A DNA stretch of 64,000 nucleotides from assembly GCF_003751635.1 (NCBI RefSeq), contig NZ_RJVI01000002.1, positions 434,001-498,000 of the forward strand, read 5' to 3'. The notes beneath the pieces were generated by a model that saw nothing but the letters and a program-made list of their open reading frames with translations, ran no database searches and was not told the DNA's origin. Origin of the DNA: Inmirania thermothiophila. GTDB lineage: Bacteria > Pseudomonadota > Gammaproteobacteria > DSM-100275. A program made the translations under genes and the position numbers. Below are positions 17,537 through 27,086 of this stretch, piece after piece; within the stretch, counting starts at the first letter, position 1, and each line of letters begins with the position of its first letter.

Positions 17537-18465
17537 GGCGCCGCCCCCTCGGTCTCGTCGGCGCGCCGCGACAGCTGCGCGTAGATCTCCTCCAGCGTCG
17601 GCTCGTGGACGTGGAGATCCCGCACCGAGGCGTCGCCGGCGAGCGCCCGCAGCACCGCCATCTTGGCCTGCGCCGCCACCTCCAGCCGCCACCCCGCCCC
17701 CTCGCGGGCGAGGCGTGCGTCGTGGGCGCGCGCCAGGGTCTCGAGCCGGGCCCCGTCGCCGCCCTCCACCTGGATGCGCACCGGCAGCCCGAGGGCGCGC
17801 CCCAGCTCGCGGGGCGTGCCCGCGCCCACCACCCGGCCGCGGCGCAGCACCACGGCACGGCCGATGCGCCGCTCGAGCCCCGCGAGCACGTGGGAGGTCA
17901 CCAGCACCGCGCAGCCGCCCTCGCGGACCGCGTCCAGCAGCCGGTAGAACTGGGCCGTGGCCACCGGGTCGAGGCCCACCGTCGGCTCGTCCAGCAGCAG
18001 CAGGCGCGGCCGCCCCATGAGCGCCTGCGCAAGCCCCAGCCGCTGGCGCATCCCCTTGGAATAGCCGCCGACGCGGCGGTCCGCCGCCTCCGCGAGCCCC
18101 ACCTGCTCGAGGATGCGATCCGCCTCGCGCCGGGGCACCCCCTTCAGGCGCGCCAGGTAGTGCAGCACCTCCCGCCCGCTGAGGGCGTCGTAGAAGGCCA
18201 CGTTCTCGGGCAGGAACCCCACCCGGGCCCGCGCCCGCCAGCCCGCCTCGCCGCGGGGATCGGCGCCGAGGGTCAGGACCCGCCCCGCATCCGGCGCCAC
18301 CAGCCCGAGGAGCAGCTTCATGACGGTGGTCTTGCCGGCGCCGTTGTGGCCGAGGAGCGCCACCGCCTCGCCCGCGCCCACCTCGAGGCTGACCCCGTCG
18401 AGGGCGACCACGCGCCCGAAGCGGCACACCACCCCCTCGAGGCGGGCCCCCGCCGGCTCGGTCAT
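17533..18465 (-). CDS. nosF: NosF, ABC ATPase for N2O reductase maturation
   Basis: 310 residues. The Walker A motif is GHNGAGKTT, the ABC signature is YSKGMRQRLGLAQAL, Walker B is LLLLDEPTVGLDP and the switch His is in TSHVL. The C-terminal part after residue 220 is the regulatory extension usual in NosF. The start overlaps the nosD stop (ATGA), so nosDFY are translationally coupled. Confidence 0.95.
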   Translation of the reverse strand: MTEPAGARLEGVVCRFGRVVALDGVSLEVGAGEAVALLGHNGAGKTTVMKLLLGLVAPDAGRVLTLGADPRGEAGWRARARVGFLPENVAFYDALSGREVLHYLARLKGVPRREADRILEQVGLAEAADRRVGGYSKGMRQRLGLAQALMGRPRLLLLDEPTVGLDPVATAQFYRLLDAVREGGCAVLVTSHVLAGLERRIGRAVVLRRGRVVGAGTPRELGRALGLPVRIQVEGGDGARLETLARAHDARLAREGAGWRLEVAAQAKMAVLRALAGDASVRDLHVHEPTLEEIYAQLSRRADETEGAAP

Positions 18466-19748
18466 GACGGCTGCGCCGGCGCCGGCGGCTGCACCAGCGG
18501 GTGGCTGTCGCGCACCCCGGGCGGCCGCAGCACCGGAAAGACCCGCTGCGCCCATCGCAGGACCTCCACCGCCGGGCTGTGCATGAACACCCGCGCCAGC
18601 GGATATCGCCACAGAATCAGGTCGACGCCGTCGTTGGGCTCGTGGGGCACCTCGCCGATGCCGTCGCCGTCGAGGTCCCAGCCGAGGTAGTCGCTCCAGT
18701 AGTTGCCGCGCCCGCCCTCGGACCACTCCTGCGGGCGCGTGGCCACGTACTTGACCTGGCGGCGGTTGCCGCTGAAGACGTTGCCGGCGAAGACGTTGTC
18801 CTCGGACCCGGCGGTGATGTGGACGCCGATCTCGGAGTCGGCGAAGACGTTGTCCACGATGCGGTTGTAGACCGAGTTGTAGATGAACAGGGCCTTGCCC
18901 TCGGCGCCGGCCACCGCCGCCCCGGCGCCGGGGTCGCGGCCGCGCCGCACCCGCCGCACCACGTTGCCCCGGATCTCCGAGTAGTTGATGTAGTTCATGA
19001 GGATGCCGTAGTTCTCGTCGTCCTCGGAGACGTTGCCGACCACGGTGAGATGGTCGGACTGCATCAGCGCGTAGCCGCAGCGGGTGCGCGTCGTGCGGTT
19101 GCCCTCCAGCCGGTTGTGCTGCGAGTACATGTAGTGCACCCCGAAGCGCAGGTCGTGCATGCGGTTGCGCGCGATGCGCGTGCCCCGGGTGTTGTCCAGA
19201 TAGACCCCGTCACGGGTGCCCCAGATCTCGTTGTCCTCCACCACGCCGTCGGTGACGTTGAAGAGGTGGATGCCGTTGCCGCGGTCCTGCGAGCGAAGCC
19301 GCGCCGCGCCGTGGATGCGGTTGCCGCGGATGACCGGCCCCGCCGCGGCGTGGACCCAGATCCCGAACAGGTTGTTCTCGAACCGGTTGCCGAGCACGCG
19401 AAGGCCCGCGGCCGAGCGCTCCGCGAAGATCCCCGCGTGCTGCTTCGTGAGGCTCTTGCCGGAGTTGCGGATCTCGAGGTTGCGGATCGTGACCCCCGCG
19501 GCCCGGACCCGGATCACGTCCCCGGCCCCGCCGCCGTCCACCACCGCACCCGGGAGCCCCTCGAGGGTCACGGCGCGGCCCACCACCACGCCGCCCCGGT
19601 GCACGCCCGGGGCGAGCCGCAGGACGTCGCCGTCGCGGGCCTCGGCAAGCGCCTCCGCAAGCCCCGCACCCCCTGCCGGCACGGCCACGACGCCGGCCTG
19701 TGCCGCTGCCGCGAGGAGCCAGAGCAGAAGGAGCCTCCGCAGCATCAT
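18462..19748 (-). CDS. nosD: NosD, periplasmic copper-processing beta-helix protein
   Basis: 428 residues with a signal peptide (MMLRRLLLLWLLAAAAQA). The body is a right-handed beta-helix of PbH1 repeats such as NLEIRNSG, NRFENNLFGIWVHA and DGVVEDNEIWGTRDGVYLDN, as in NosD/CASH proteins. It receives copper from NosL and docks on NosFY. ATG 19748 is taken as start; an adjacent second ATG (19745) is equally possible. The start lies 77 bp after nosZ, behind two strong hairpins. Confidence 0.94.
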   Translation of the reverse strand: MMLRRLLLLWLLAAAAQAGVVAVPAGGAGLAEALAEARDGDVLRLAPGVHRGGVVVGRAVTLEGLPGAVVDGGGAGDVIRVRAAGVTIRNLEIRNSGKSLTKQHAGIFAERSAAGLRVLGNRFENNLFGIWVHAAAGPVIRGNRIHGAARLRSQDRGNGIHLFNVTDGVVEDNEIWGTRDGVYLDNTRGTRIARNRMHDLRFGVHYMYSQHNRLEGNRTTRTRCGYALMQSDHLTVVGNVSEDDENYGILMNYINYSEIRGNVVRRVRRGRDPGAGAAVAGAEGKALFIYNSVYNRIVDNVFADSEIGVHITAGSEDNVFAGNVFSGNRRQVKYVATRPQEWSEGGRGNYWSDYLGWDLDGDGIGEVPHEPNDGVDLILWRYPLARVFMHSPAVEVLRWAQRVFPVLRPPGVRDSHPLVQPPAPAQPS

Positions 19749-19761
19749 CACGCACCGGGAA

Positions 19762-19813
19762 GGGCCGGGGCGGCCGGAGGCCGCCCCGGCCCCGGGGGCG
19801 CCGCGCCCCCGGG
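19762..19813. terminator. paired strong hairpins between nosZ and nosD
   Basis: Two near-adjacent perfect inverted repeats. GGGCCGGGGCGGCC with its complement around GGA spans 19762-19792 (14-bp arms). CCCGGGGGCG with its complement around CCG spans 19791-19813 (10-bp arms). They fill most of the nosZ-nosD gap. No T run follows, so they are probably an attenuator or a 3' stabiliser of nosZ mRNA rather than a full stop. Confidence 0.65.
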
Positions 19814-19825
19814 CCGGACCGCGCC

Positions 19826-21703
19826 TTACGGCTCCACCAGGAGCCGGCCGCGCATCTCCAGGTGCAGGGCGTGGCAGAACCACTGGCAGTAGTACCAGTA
19901 GACGCCCGCCTTCTCCGCCTTGAAGGTCACGGACGAGGTCTGCTGCGGACCGATCTCTATGGCGATGCCGTGGTCGCACAGGGTGAAGCCGTGCGTGAGG
20001 TCCTCGATCTTGTCGATGTTGGTGATGGTGATGGTGACCTCGTCGCCGCGCCGGACCCGGATCTCGTTGAGCCCGTAGCGCGGCGCGCTGGAGGTCATGT
20101 AGACGCGGACCCGATTGCCGTCGCGGATGACCTTGTTGTCCCGCTCCAGCACCACCCCGTCCCGCTTCGCCATCTCCACCGTCTCCGCGAAGTAGGGATC
20201 CTTGCGGTCCCAGATCTTGCGCACAGTCTTGAGCTTGCTGCGGTGGACCATGATGGCGTCGTGCGGCTCCGGGAAGGTGGGCCCGTCGTGCACGAGCTCC
20301 ATCCGCTCGCCCGAGATGTCGATGAGCTGGTCGTTCTCGGGCTTCAGCACGCCCACGTTGAGGTAGCGGTCCTTGGAGAACTTGCACAGCGAGACCAGCC
20401 ACTTGCCGTCGGCCTCCTTGGTCTCGGCCATGCTCGCCTTGAGGTGGCCGGGCTGGTAATGGACGTCGATCTTCTGCCGGATGTAGTTCACCTTCTCGCC
20501 CTTGTAGGCGCGGATGGCGTCGGCGATGTTCCACTTCACCACCTGGCTGTCGATGAACAGCGTGGTGTAGGCGTTGCCGCGCCCGTCGAAGGTGGTGTGC
20601 AGCGGCCCGAGACCCAGCTCCGGCTCGGCCACCACCACGTCCCGCGGGTCCTTCAGCTCGCCGGCGAACCACTTGTCCACCAGCTCGATGGAGATCACGG
20701 TGCAGGTGGGCGAGAGCTTGCCGTTGGCGATGAAGTACTTGCCGTCCGGCGAGGTGTTGACCCCGTGCGGGCTCTTGGGGGTGGGCACGTACAGGGTGTA
20801 GGGGGTCCTGCCGCGCCCGTCCACCACCGGCACCTTCGAGTCGCCGAGGGTGATGTACTTGCCCTCGCGCACCGCCTGCTCGATGCGCGGGATGTTGAAG
20901 ATCACCGTCCAGTCGCGCTCGGCGGCCATCATGCCGGCGAGATCCACGGCACCCTCCGCGTTGTAGCAGGTGGCCGCGGCGTACTTGCCCGAGTAGTCGG
21001 TGTCGGTGTTGTCGAGGTTGCCGTCGACGATCACCTGCCACTTGATCTCCATGGTGTCGGCGTCGACGGCGGTGTAGAGGGTGTAGTACTTCTCGGGCTC
21101 GTCGAGGATGCTGCCGTCATTCGGGTGCGGGATGCGGAACTCGCCGTTGCAGAAGACGTAGCCCGTGCGCGGCACCTTCTGCAGGCGCAGGCCGTGGATC
21201 GCCTGCACGTTGGGGATCCCGATGACCTTGTCGGTCTTCATCACGTCGCAGCGGATGCGCGCGATGCGCGTGTTGGCCTTGTCGTTGACGAACAGGTAGC
21301 GCCCGTCGTAGGTGCCGTCCGTGTAGCTCATGTGGACGTGGTGGGTATCGCCGTTGGGCGGCGCATCCGGGCCCAGGACGCGCTTGCTCTCGTTGGTCAG
21401 GCCGTACCCGCTGGCCCCGTCGTAGTTGAAGACGGGGATGCGCATCAGCTCCCGCATCGACGGGATCCCCAGGATGCGGACCTCGCCGCTGGGCCCGCCG
21501 CTCCAGAAGCCGTAGTACTCGTCCAGCTCCCCGGGCGGCACCACCGTCTTCTCGATCGCGGAGGCCTTCGCCGCGCGCACCGGCGCAAGCCCCGTGGCCG
21601 CGATGCCGGCACCCAGGGCACCCACCGCGGCGGTGTTGCGCATGAACTCGCGACGGCTCAGGTTCGGAAGCCGCCGGGTCTCCTTCTCCTTCCCCTTCTT
21701 CAT
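19826..21703 (-). CDS. nosZ: nitrous-oxide reductase NosZ (clade I, Tat-exported)
   Basis: 625 residues. The Tat signal is LSRREFMRN followed by a hydrophobic stretch ending near APVRAAK, typical of clade I enzymes. The seven-bladed propeller supplies the CuZ histidines, including [19 protein letters not shown] and the IHG, PHG, GHLKA and EPHDA sites. The C-terminal cupredoxin carries CuA ligands in [12 protein letters not shown] (C606, C610, H614, M617). It reduces N2O to N2 in the periplasm. The start at 21703 has AGAGGAGACG upstream. Confidence 0.97.
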   Translation of the reverse strand: MKKGKEKETRRLPNLSRREFMRNTAAVGALGAGIAATGLAPVRAAKASAIEKTVVPPGELDEYYGFWSGGPSGEVRILGIPSMRELMRIPVFNYDGASGYGLTNESKRVLGPDAPPNGDTHHVHMSYTDGTYDGRYLFVNDKANTRIARIRCDVMKTDKVIGIPNVQAIHGLRLQKVPRTGYVFCNGEFRIPHPNDGSILDEPEKYYTLYTAVDADTMEIKWQVIVDGNLDNTDTDYSGKYAAATCYNAEGAVDLAGMMAAERDWTVIFNIPRIEQAVREGKYITLGDSKVPVVDGRGRTPYTLYVPTPKSPHGVNTSPDGKYFIANGKLSPTCTVISIELVDKWFAGELKDPRDVVVAEPELGLGPLHTTFDGRGNAYTTLFIDSQVVKWNIADAIRAYKGEKVNYIRQKIDVHYQPGHLKASMAETKEADGKWLVSLCKFSKDRYLNVGVLKPENDQLIDISGERMELVHDGPTFPEPHDAIMVHRSKLKTVRKIWDRKDPYFAETVEMAKRDGVVLERDNKVIRDGNRVRVYMTSSAPRYGLNEIRVRRGDEVTITITNIDKIEDLTHGFTLCDHGIAIEIGPQQTSSVTFKAEKAGVYWYYCQWFCHALHLEMRGRLLVEP

Positions 21704-21732
21704 GGCGCGTCTCCTCTTCTCCTCGTGACATG

Positions 21733-23895
21733 TCACCCCACGTCGGCGGTTCTCACCGCCGCCTCTTCTCCTTGCGGAGAACCCTTGCCGGCGCCGCGCT
21801 TGGCACGCCGCCGCCTCGCCACCAGCGGCGGGCAGCGCCGGTCGTCGAAGTAGGTCACCTGGCAGTCCAGGCAGTAGTGGCACTCGTTGAGATTGATCCG
21901 GCCGTCCGGATGGATCGCCTGGACCTCGCACTCGTTGCCGCAGAGCCGGCAGGGACTGCCGCACTCCCGGCGCCGCTTGAGCCACTCGAACAGATGCAGC
22001 CGCCCCGGGACCACCAGGGCCGCCCCCAGGGGACAGAGGTAGCGGCAGTAGAACTTGCGGTTGAACACGCTCGCCACCAGCAGCCCCGCGGCGTAGAGCA
22101 CGAACGGCCACTCGCGCTGGAAGCGCAGCATGATCGCAGTCTTGAAGGGCTCGACCTCGGCGTAGCGCTCCGCGGTCGCCATGGACTCCAGGGAGATGCC
22201 GAAGAGCACGAGCAGGATGACGTACTTCAGCGCCCACAGGCGCTCGTGCACCGCAAACGGGATGCGGATCTGGCGCACCCCGAGGCGCACGGCGATCTCG
22301 TTGATGAGCTCCTGCAGGGCGCCGAAGGGGCAGAGCCAGCCGCAGTAGATGCCCCGCCCCAGCAGGAGCAGCGTCGCCGCGACGAAGATCCAGAGGATGA
22401 AGATCATCGGATCCATGAGGAAGAGCTCCCAGCGGAACTCATGGATCACGGCGTTGATGAAGGTGAAGACGTTGACCACCGAGAGCTGCGCGAGCCCGTA
22501 CCAGCCGATGAAGAAGAGGGTGTAGACGAGGTAGAGGTGGCGGACGTTGCGCAGCAGGCGCGGCCGGCGCGCCAGCGGCTCCTGGAAGACCAGGATCAGG
22601 ACCAGCGCCCCCAGCCCCGCGAGCAGCACCGCGACGTCGAAGCGCCGGTTGCGCCAGACCGAGACCCACATGGGCTCGCCCTCGCCGGCCTCCTCCGCCG
22701 CCGGCTGCGGCCGCTCCAGGAAGGCCTCGGGCGTCTCGTAGCCGGCGGTGAAGCTGGTGAAGACGCTCTTGACCGGGCCCACCTGCCGGCGCACCAGCAG
22801 CTCCAGCTCCCACGGCGTGCCGGGGTCGAACTCGAACCCCTTGCGGATGACGAAGATCGCCATCTCGCGGAAGGTCGGGATGCCGTCGGCATAGACGTCG
22901 GCGAGGCGGTAGTAGTCCAGATCGTGGAAGGTGATGAGCTGCCCGTCCTGGCGCAGCTGCACGCGGTCGAAGATGCCGCCCCGCACGTAGCCCGAGCCCT
23001 TGAAGGAATAGAGGCCGTTGGCCATCACCGCAATGGCGTGCTCACCCTCCTCGAGCGTCTCCATGAGCCAGCGGTACTGCTCCTCGCCGAGGAGGTTGCG
23101 GCCCACGGTGGGCGGGTTCAGATAGGCGTAGTAGAGGTCGATGAAGGTCTCGTCGCGGGCCTCGGGGGGCGCGTCGCCCACGCCCTCCCCGGCGGTGCCG
23201 CGAAAGGCGTCGTCCACCTCGCCGCGGGTGAGGTGCAGACGGCGCACCGCGCCCGCGCCCAGCAGATCCGACCAGCCCCGGGGCTCGAAGACGTCCATGC
23301 GGACCTTCGCCCGCGCCGCCGTCGCCACGCCCACCTCGGCGATGCCGCGGCTGGCGGCCACCTTGCGCGCCGCGCGCATGATGGTCTGGTTGACCACCAT
23401 CACGGTCACGGTGGCGCCCGTGACCGCGTCGACGCGGTCGAACCCGGGCGGCGCCTTGCTCCCCACGGCGATGCGGTCGGTGACCTTCTTGCCCCGATAC
23501 TGGGCGGCGAAGTCGAAGAGGCGCTGCTCCGGGATGCCCACGAGGAGGATGGGCTCGTGGTGCTCCAGGACCAGCGCGCCGCGGATCACGCCCTCGCGGT
23601 CGAGGCCCACGAGGAGATTCACCGGCTTGCCCGAGTAGGCCGGGATGGGGGCGATGTCGACGGTCTCGAAGACGTAGCCGAGGAGCTCGTCGCCGGCGTA
23701 GACGGGCTGCGCCGGCGGATCGCCCTCGCGCTCGCCGACGCGGGTCGCCTGGGGGAAGAAGCCGCGGATCTCCGGGGCCACCTCGGCGCGGACGTCATGC
23801 CCGGGCAGCAGCGCCGCAACCAGCACCAGGAGCAGCAGGAGCAGACCCGCTCCCCCGGCCCGCCGCCCGGCACCGCGCCCCACCCGACCGCTCAT
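21733..23895 (-). CDS. nosR: NosR, membrane flavo-iron-sulfur protein for N2O reduction
   Basis: 720 residues. A signal-like helix is followed by a periplasmic FMN-binding domain with the flavinylation motif [11 protein letters not shown] (Thr carries FMN), about six transmembrane helices, and a cytoplasmic C-terminus. [12 protein letters not shown] and [11 protein letters not shown] lie in the membrane part, and [17 protein letters not shown] plus CHYCLDCQ are the Fe-S cluster sites. NosR supplies electrons and is needed for nosZ expression. It is the first gene of the cluster, 29 bp before nosZ. Confidence 0.96.
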   Translation of the reverse strand: MSGRVGRGAGRRAGGAGLLLLLLVLVAALLPGHDVRAEVAPEIRGFFPQATRVGEREGDPPAQPVYAGDELLGYVFETVDIAPIPAYSGKPVNLLVGLDREGVIRGALVLEHHEPILLVGIPEQRLFDFAAQYRGKKVTDRIAVGSKAPPGFDRVDAVTGATVTVMVVNQTIMRAARKVAASRGIAEVGVATAARAKVRMDVFEPRGWSDLLGAGAVRRLHLTRGEVDDAFRGTAGEGVGDAPPEARDETFIDLYYAYLNPPTVGRNLLGEEQYRWLMETLEEGEHAIAVMANGLYSFKGSGYVRGGIFDRVQLRQDGQLITFHDLDYYRLADVYADGIPTFREMAIFVIRKGFEFDPGTPWELELLVRRQVGPVKSVFTSFTAGYETPEAFLERPQPAAEEAGEGEPMWVSVWRNRRFDVAVLLAGLGALVLILVFQEPLARRPRLLRNVRHLYLVYTLFFIGWYGLAQLSVVNVFTFINAVIHEFRWELFLMDPMIFILWIFVAATLLLLGRGIYCGWLCPFGALQELINEIAVRLGVRQIRIPFAVHERLWALKYVILLVLFGISLESMATAERYAEVEPFKTAIMLRFQREWPFVLYAAGLLVASVFNRKFYCRYLCPLGAALVVPGRLHLFEWLKRRRECGSPCRLCGNECEVQAIHPDGRINLNECHYCLDCQVTYFDDRRCPPLVARRRRAKRGAGKGSPQGEEAAVRTADVG

Positions 23896-24139
23896 CGCCA
23901 CCCTGGCCCCCTGCCCCCGTGGTGCGCATCCCTCCATCTCAATATAGCTTCTCCCCTGTATCCTGCCATGCACATCTCCCAATTCAATTCCGAGCGATTC
24001 CGCCCCCACGGGCCGGCCGCCTTGCGCCCGCCTCTTCCGCCGCGGGAAGGATTAATCACTCATCAAGCCTATCCCTGTATGCTTCGTGCCTCGTGCGAGG
24101 CCGTGCACTACATCGTTCGCGGTCCGCGCATCCCAATCC

Positions 24140-24153
24140 TTGATCCGGATCAA
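24140..24153. promoter_or_regulatory. FNR/NNR-type binding site upstream of nosR
   Basis: TTGATCCGGATCAA is a perfect match to TTGAT-N4-ATCAA, the site for FNR, DNR and NNR regulators, and extends one more pair each side. It lies in the 281-bp divergent gap between nosR and the glycosyltransferase gene. If it activates at -41.5, transcription toward nosR would start near 24105 with a leader of about 210 nt. Toward the plus strand it would start inside the next gene, so control of nos is the better reading. Confidence 0.75.
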
Positions 24154-24176
24154 GACCGCCCCGGCGCCCAGGCACC

Positions 24177-25943
24177 ATGCTCCATCGCCCAGTCCACCTG
24201 CCCGCCGAGTCCCGGCCGTACCCGCGGCAGCCCCGGGCGGCCGCCGGTCTCCGGCGAAACCCCTGGGCGGCGCACGGCTGGCTTGCGGGCTGGGCCCTGC
24301 TGGTGGCGACGACGCTGGTCCTGCGCCAGCCCGTCCCCATCGACGAGACGCGCTATCTCGCCGTGGCCTGGGAGATGTGGCAGCGCGGCGACTTCCTCGT
24401 GCCCCATCTCAACGGGCATCCCTACGCCCACAAGCCGCCGCTGCTCTTCTGGCTCTTCCACCTCGGCTGGGCCCTGTTCGGCGTCAACGCATGGTGGCCG
24501 CGGCTGGTGCCGCCCCTGCTCGCCCTCGCCGCCCTGTGGGTGACCCGGCGCATCGCGGGGCGGCTGTGGCCCGACGGCGAGGCCGCCCTGCTCGCCCCCT
24601 GGGTCCTGCTCGGCTGCCTCTTCTGGGCCGCCTACATGCCGGCCACCCTGTTCGACCTGCCGCTCACCGCCGCCGTGACCACGGCGATCTACGGCCTCGT
24701 CCTCGCCGCCACCGGCGCCCCGCGCCGCGGCTGGGCCGTCACCGCCGGCGGGCTCGCCGCGGGGCTGCTCTTCAAGGGACCGGTGGCCCTGCTCCCGGTG
24801 GCCTCGGTGGCGCTCGCAGGGCCCTGGTGGAGCGGGGAGGTGCGGCGGGCCCCGCGCCGCTGGTACGGCGGCTTCGCCCTCGCCGTGCTCGCCGGGCTGG
24901 CCGCCCTCGCCGCCTGGGCCCTGCCCGCGGCCTGGGCCGGGGGGCCCGGCTACGCCGACGACCTCCTCTGGCGCCAGACCGCGGACCGGGTGGTGGAGAG
25001 CTTCGCCCACCGCCGCCCCTGGTGGTGGTACTTGCCGCTCCTGCCGGTGCTGCTCTTCCCCTGGAGCCTGTGGCCGCCGGCCTGGCGCGGGCTCGGGCGC
25101 TGGCTGCGCAGCACCGAGCCGGGGCTTCGCATGGCCCTCGTCTGGGTGGTGCCGCCGCTGCTCGTCCTGAGCGCCGCCAGCGGCAAGCAGGCGCACTACC
25201 TGCTGCCGCTCTTCCCCGGGGCGGCCCTCGCCGGGGCGAGGCTCGCCGCCGAGTCCGCCGCCGGGCGCGGCGGCAGGGCGCGGGCGCTGGGGGCCGTGGT
25301 CCCCATGGCGGCCGCCGCGGCCGTGCTGCCGGGGCTGCCGCTGCTCGCCGAACGCTGGCTGCACCGGCCGGTGGACGGCGGCTGGGTCCTCTGGAGCAGC
25401 CTCCTCGTCGCCGCGGGCGGCCTGATCCTGCGCACGGCGGTGCGGGGCGGGGCGCGCGCCAACGTGATCGCCCTCTCCCTGGGCGGCCAGGTGACGGCGC
25501 TCGCCCTCACCGGCATGGTCCTGCAGATGCTGGCGCCGTTCTTCGACCCCGCCCCCATGGCGCGCCGGGTGGCACCCCTCGTCGCCGCAGGCACCCCCGT
25601 GGCCTGGGTCGGCGGCTACCACGGCCAGCTCCACTTCGCCGGCCGCATCCGGCGGCCGCTGGACGAGGTGGACCGGGGCGGCACCGCGGCCTGGGCGCGC
25701 GCGCACCCGGACGGCTACGTGGTCCGGCGCGAGGAGAACCCGCCGCAGGGAGGGGCGGTGCGCCCCGTCTTCGTCCAGCCCTACCGCGACGGCTGGCTGG
25801 TGCTGTGGCGGGCGGCCCATGAAAGACCCCCGCCGGAGAGGCGGGGGAAGCACGCACCACGAGGAGGAGGATCGCCGATGAGCGCACCGTCGCTCACCCT
25901 CCTTGTCGGCCGCCCGGCCCTGGACTTGAACGGCGGCGCTTGA
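24177..25943 (+). CDS. ArnT/PMT-like membrane glycosyltransferase
   Basis: 588 residues with about 12 hydrophobic helices. The first loop PIDETRYLAVAWEMWQRGDF has the acidic pair, then HLNGHPYAHKPPLLFWL, as in ArnT/GT83 glycosyltransferases that use polyprenyl-phosphate sugars on lipid A or other periplasmic acceptors. The acceptor and sugar are unknown. The start is ATG 24177, though a later in-frame start is possible given the Arg/Pro-rich first 28 residues. The last 45 residues are low-complexity and include a hairpin (25827-25847), so the tail may not be part of the ancestral protein. Confidence 0.8.
   Translation: MLHRPVHLPAESRPYPRQPRAAAGLRRNPWAAHGWLAGWALLVATTLVLRQPVPIDETRYLAVAWEMWQRGDFLVPHLNGHPYAHKPPLLFWLFHLGWALFGVNAWWPRLVPPLLALAALWVTRRIAGRLWPDGEAALLAPWVLLGCLFWAAYMPATLFDLPLTAAVTTAIYGLVLAATGAPRRGWAVTAGGLAAGLLFKGPVALLPVASVALAGPWWSGEVRRAPRRWYGGFALAVLAGLAALAAWALPAAWAGGPGYADDLLWRQTADRVVESFAHRRPWWWYLPLLPVLLFPWSLWPPAWRGLGRWLRSTEPGLRMALVWVVPPLLVLSAASGKQAHYLLPLFPGAALAGARLAAESAAGRGGRARALGAVVPMAAAAAVLPGLPLLAERWLHRPVDGGWVLWSSLLVAAGGLILRTAVRGGARANVIALSLGGQVTALALTGMVLQMLAPFFDPAPMARRVAPLVAAGTPVAWVGGYHGQLHFAGRIRRPLDEVDRGGTAAWARAHPDGYVVRREENPPQGGAVRPVFVQPYRDGWLVLWRAAHERPPPERRGKHAPRGGGSPMSAPSLTLLVGRPALDLNGGA
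25827..25847 (+). terminator. terminator-like hairpin inside the 3' end of the glycosyltransferase gene
   Basis: CCCCCGCC-GGAGA-GGCGGGGG forms a perfect 8-bp stem about 100 bp before the annotated stop. It is followed by GAGGAGGAGG and ATG 25878 in the same frame. It may be the end of the old transcript, with the frame reading through. Confidence 0.4.
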
Positions 25944-25994
25944 ATCCCGCCCCGGCGCCCCCACAATCGGCTCAGGCCCTGCCGGGAGAAGCCC

Positions 25995-27083
25995 ATGGCC
26001 GCCGCCGACGCCGCTCCCGCCCGCTACTGGCACCGCCTCCCCGACGGGCGCATCCAGTGCGACCTCTGCCCGCGCTTCTGCAAGCTGCGCGAAGGGCAGC
26101 GCGGCCTCTGCTACGTGCGCGCCTGCGAGGGCGGGCGCATGGTGCTCACCACCTGGGGGCGCTCCAGCGGCTTCTGCGTCGACCCCATCGAGAAGAAGCC
26201 CCTCAACCACTTCCTCCCGGGGACGCCGGTGCTCTCCTTCGGCACCGCGGGCTGCAACCTCGCCTGCAAGTTCTGCCAGAACTGGGACATCTCCAAGTCG
26301 CGGGAGATGGACACGCTGGCCGACCGCGCCGATCCGGAGACCATCGCCCGCGCCGCCGAGGCCCTGGGCTGCCGCAGCGTCGCCTACACCTACAACGACC
26401 CCGTGATCTTCCTCGAGTACGCCCTCGACGTCGCCGCCGCCTGCCGCGCCCGCGGCATCCGCTCGGTGGCGGTGACCGCAGGCTACATCTGCCCGGAGCC
26501 GCGGGCCGAGTTCTTCGCCGCCATGGACGCCGCCAACGTCGATCTCAAGGCCTTCGACGAGGACTTCTACCACCGCCTCACCGGCGGACACCTCCAGCCC
26601 GTCCTCGAGACCCTCGAGTACCTGCGCCGCGAGACCGGGGTCTGGCTCGAGATCACGACCCTGCTCATCCCCGGTCACAACGACTCCGACGAGGAGCTGG
26701 ACCGCATGACGGCCTGGGTGGTGGAGCGGCTCGGCCCCGACGTGCCCATGCACTTCACCGCCTTCCACCCCGACTACAAGATGCGCGACGTGCCCCCGAC
26801 CCCGCCCGAGACCCTCTCGCGCGCCCGCGCCATCGCCCTGCGCAACGGCGTCCGCTACGCCTACACCGGCAACGTCCACGACGAGGCCGGGCAGAGCACC
26901 TACTGCCACGCCTGCGGCGCGCGCCTCATCGGCCGGGACTGGTACCGCATCACCCACTGGGGCCTGGACGCGCAGGGGCGCTGCCGCCGCTGCGCCACCC
27001 CCTGCGCCGGCGTCTTCGAGCCCCGTCCGGGCACCTGGGGTCCGCGGCGGCTGCCGGTGCGCCTCGCCGACTTCCGGGCCTGA
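25995..27083 (+). CDS. amrS: AmmeMemoRadiSam system radical SAM enzyme
   Basis: 362 residues from ATG 25995. The radical SAM cluster is CNLACKFCQNW (CxxxCxxC), preceded by an N-terminal Cys-rich segment CDLCPRFCKLREGQRGLC and followed by VAYTYNDPVIFLEY and a C-terminal CHAC/CRRC zinc-like tail. This is the AmrS (PflA-like) type, found with AMMECR1 and MEMO proteins. Neither partner is in the window. Its substrate is not established. polX starts 3 bp after its stop. Confidence 0.92.
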   Translation: MAAADAAPARYWHRLPDGRIQCDLCPRFCKLREGQRGLCYVRACEGGRMVLTTWGRSSGFCVDPIEKKPLNHFLPGTPVLSFGTAGCNLACKFCQNWDISKSREMDTLADRADPETIARAAEALGCRSVAYTYNDPVIFLEYALDVAAACRARGIRSVAVTAGYICPEPRAEFFAAMDAANVDLKAFDEDFYHRLTGGHLQPVLETLEYLRRETGVWLEITTLLIPGHNDSDEELDRMTAWVVERLGPDVPMHFTAFHPDYKMRDVPPTPPETLSRARAIALRNGVRYAYTGNVHDEAGQSTYCHACGARLIGRDWYRITHWGLDAQGRCRRCATPCAGVFEPRPGTWGPRRLPVRLADFRA

Positions 27084-27086
27084 ACG

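Noticed and set aside
24051-24066. A second FNR-like site TTAAT-N5-ATCAA near 24052-24066
   Set aside because: The spacer is five rather than four bases and the first half is off consensus.
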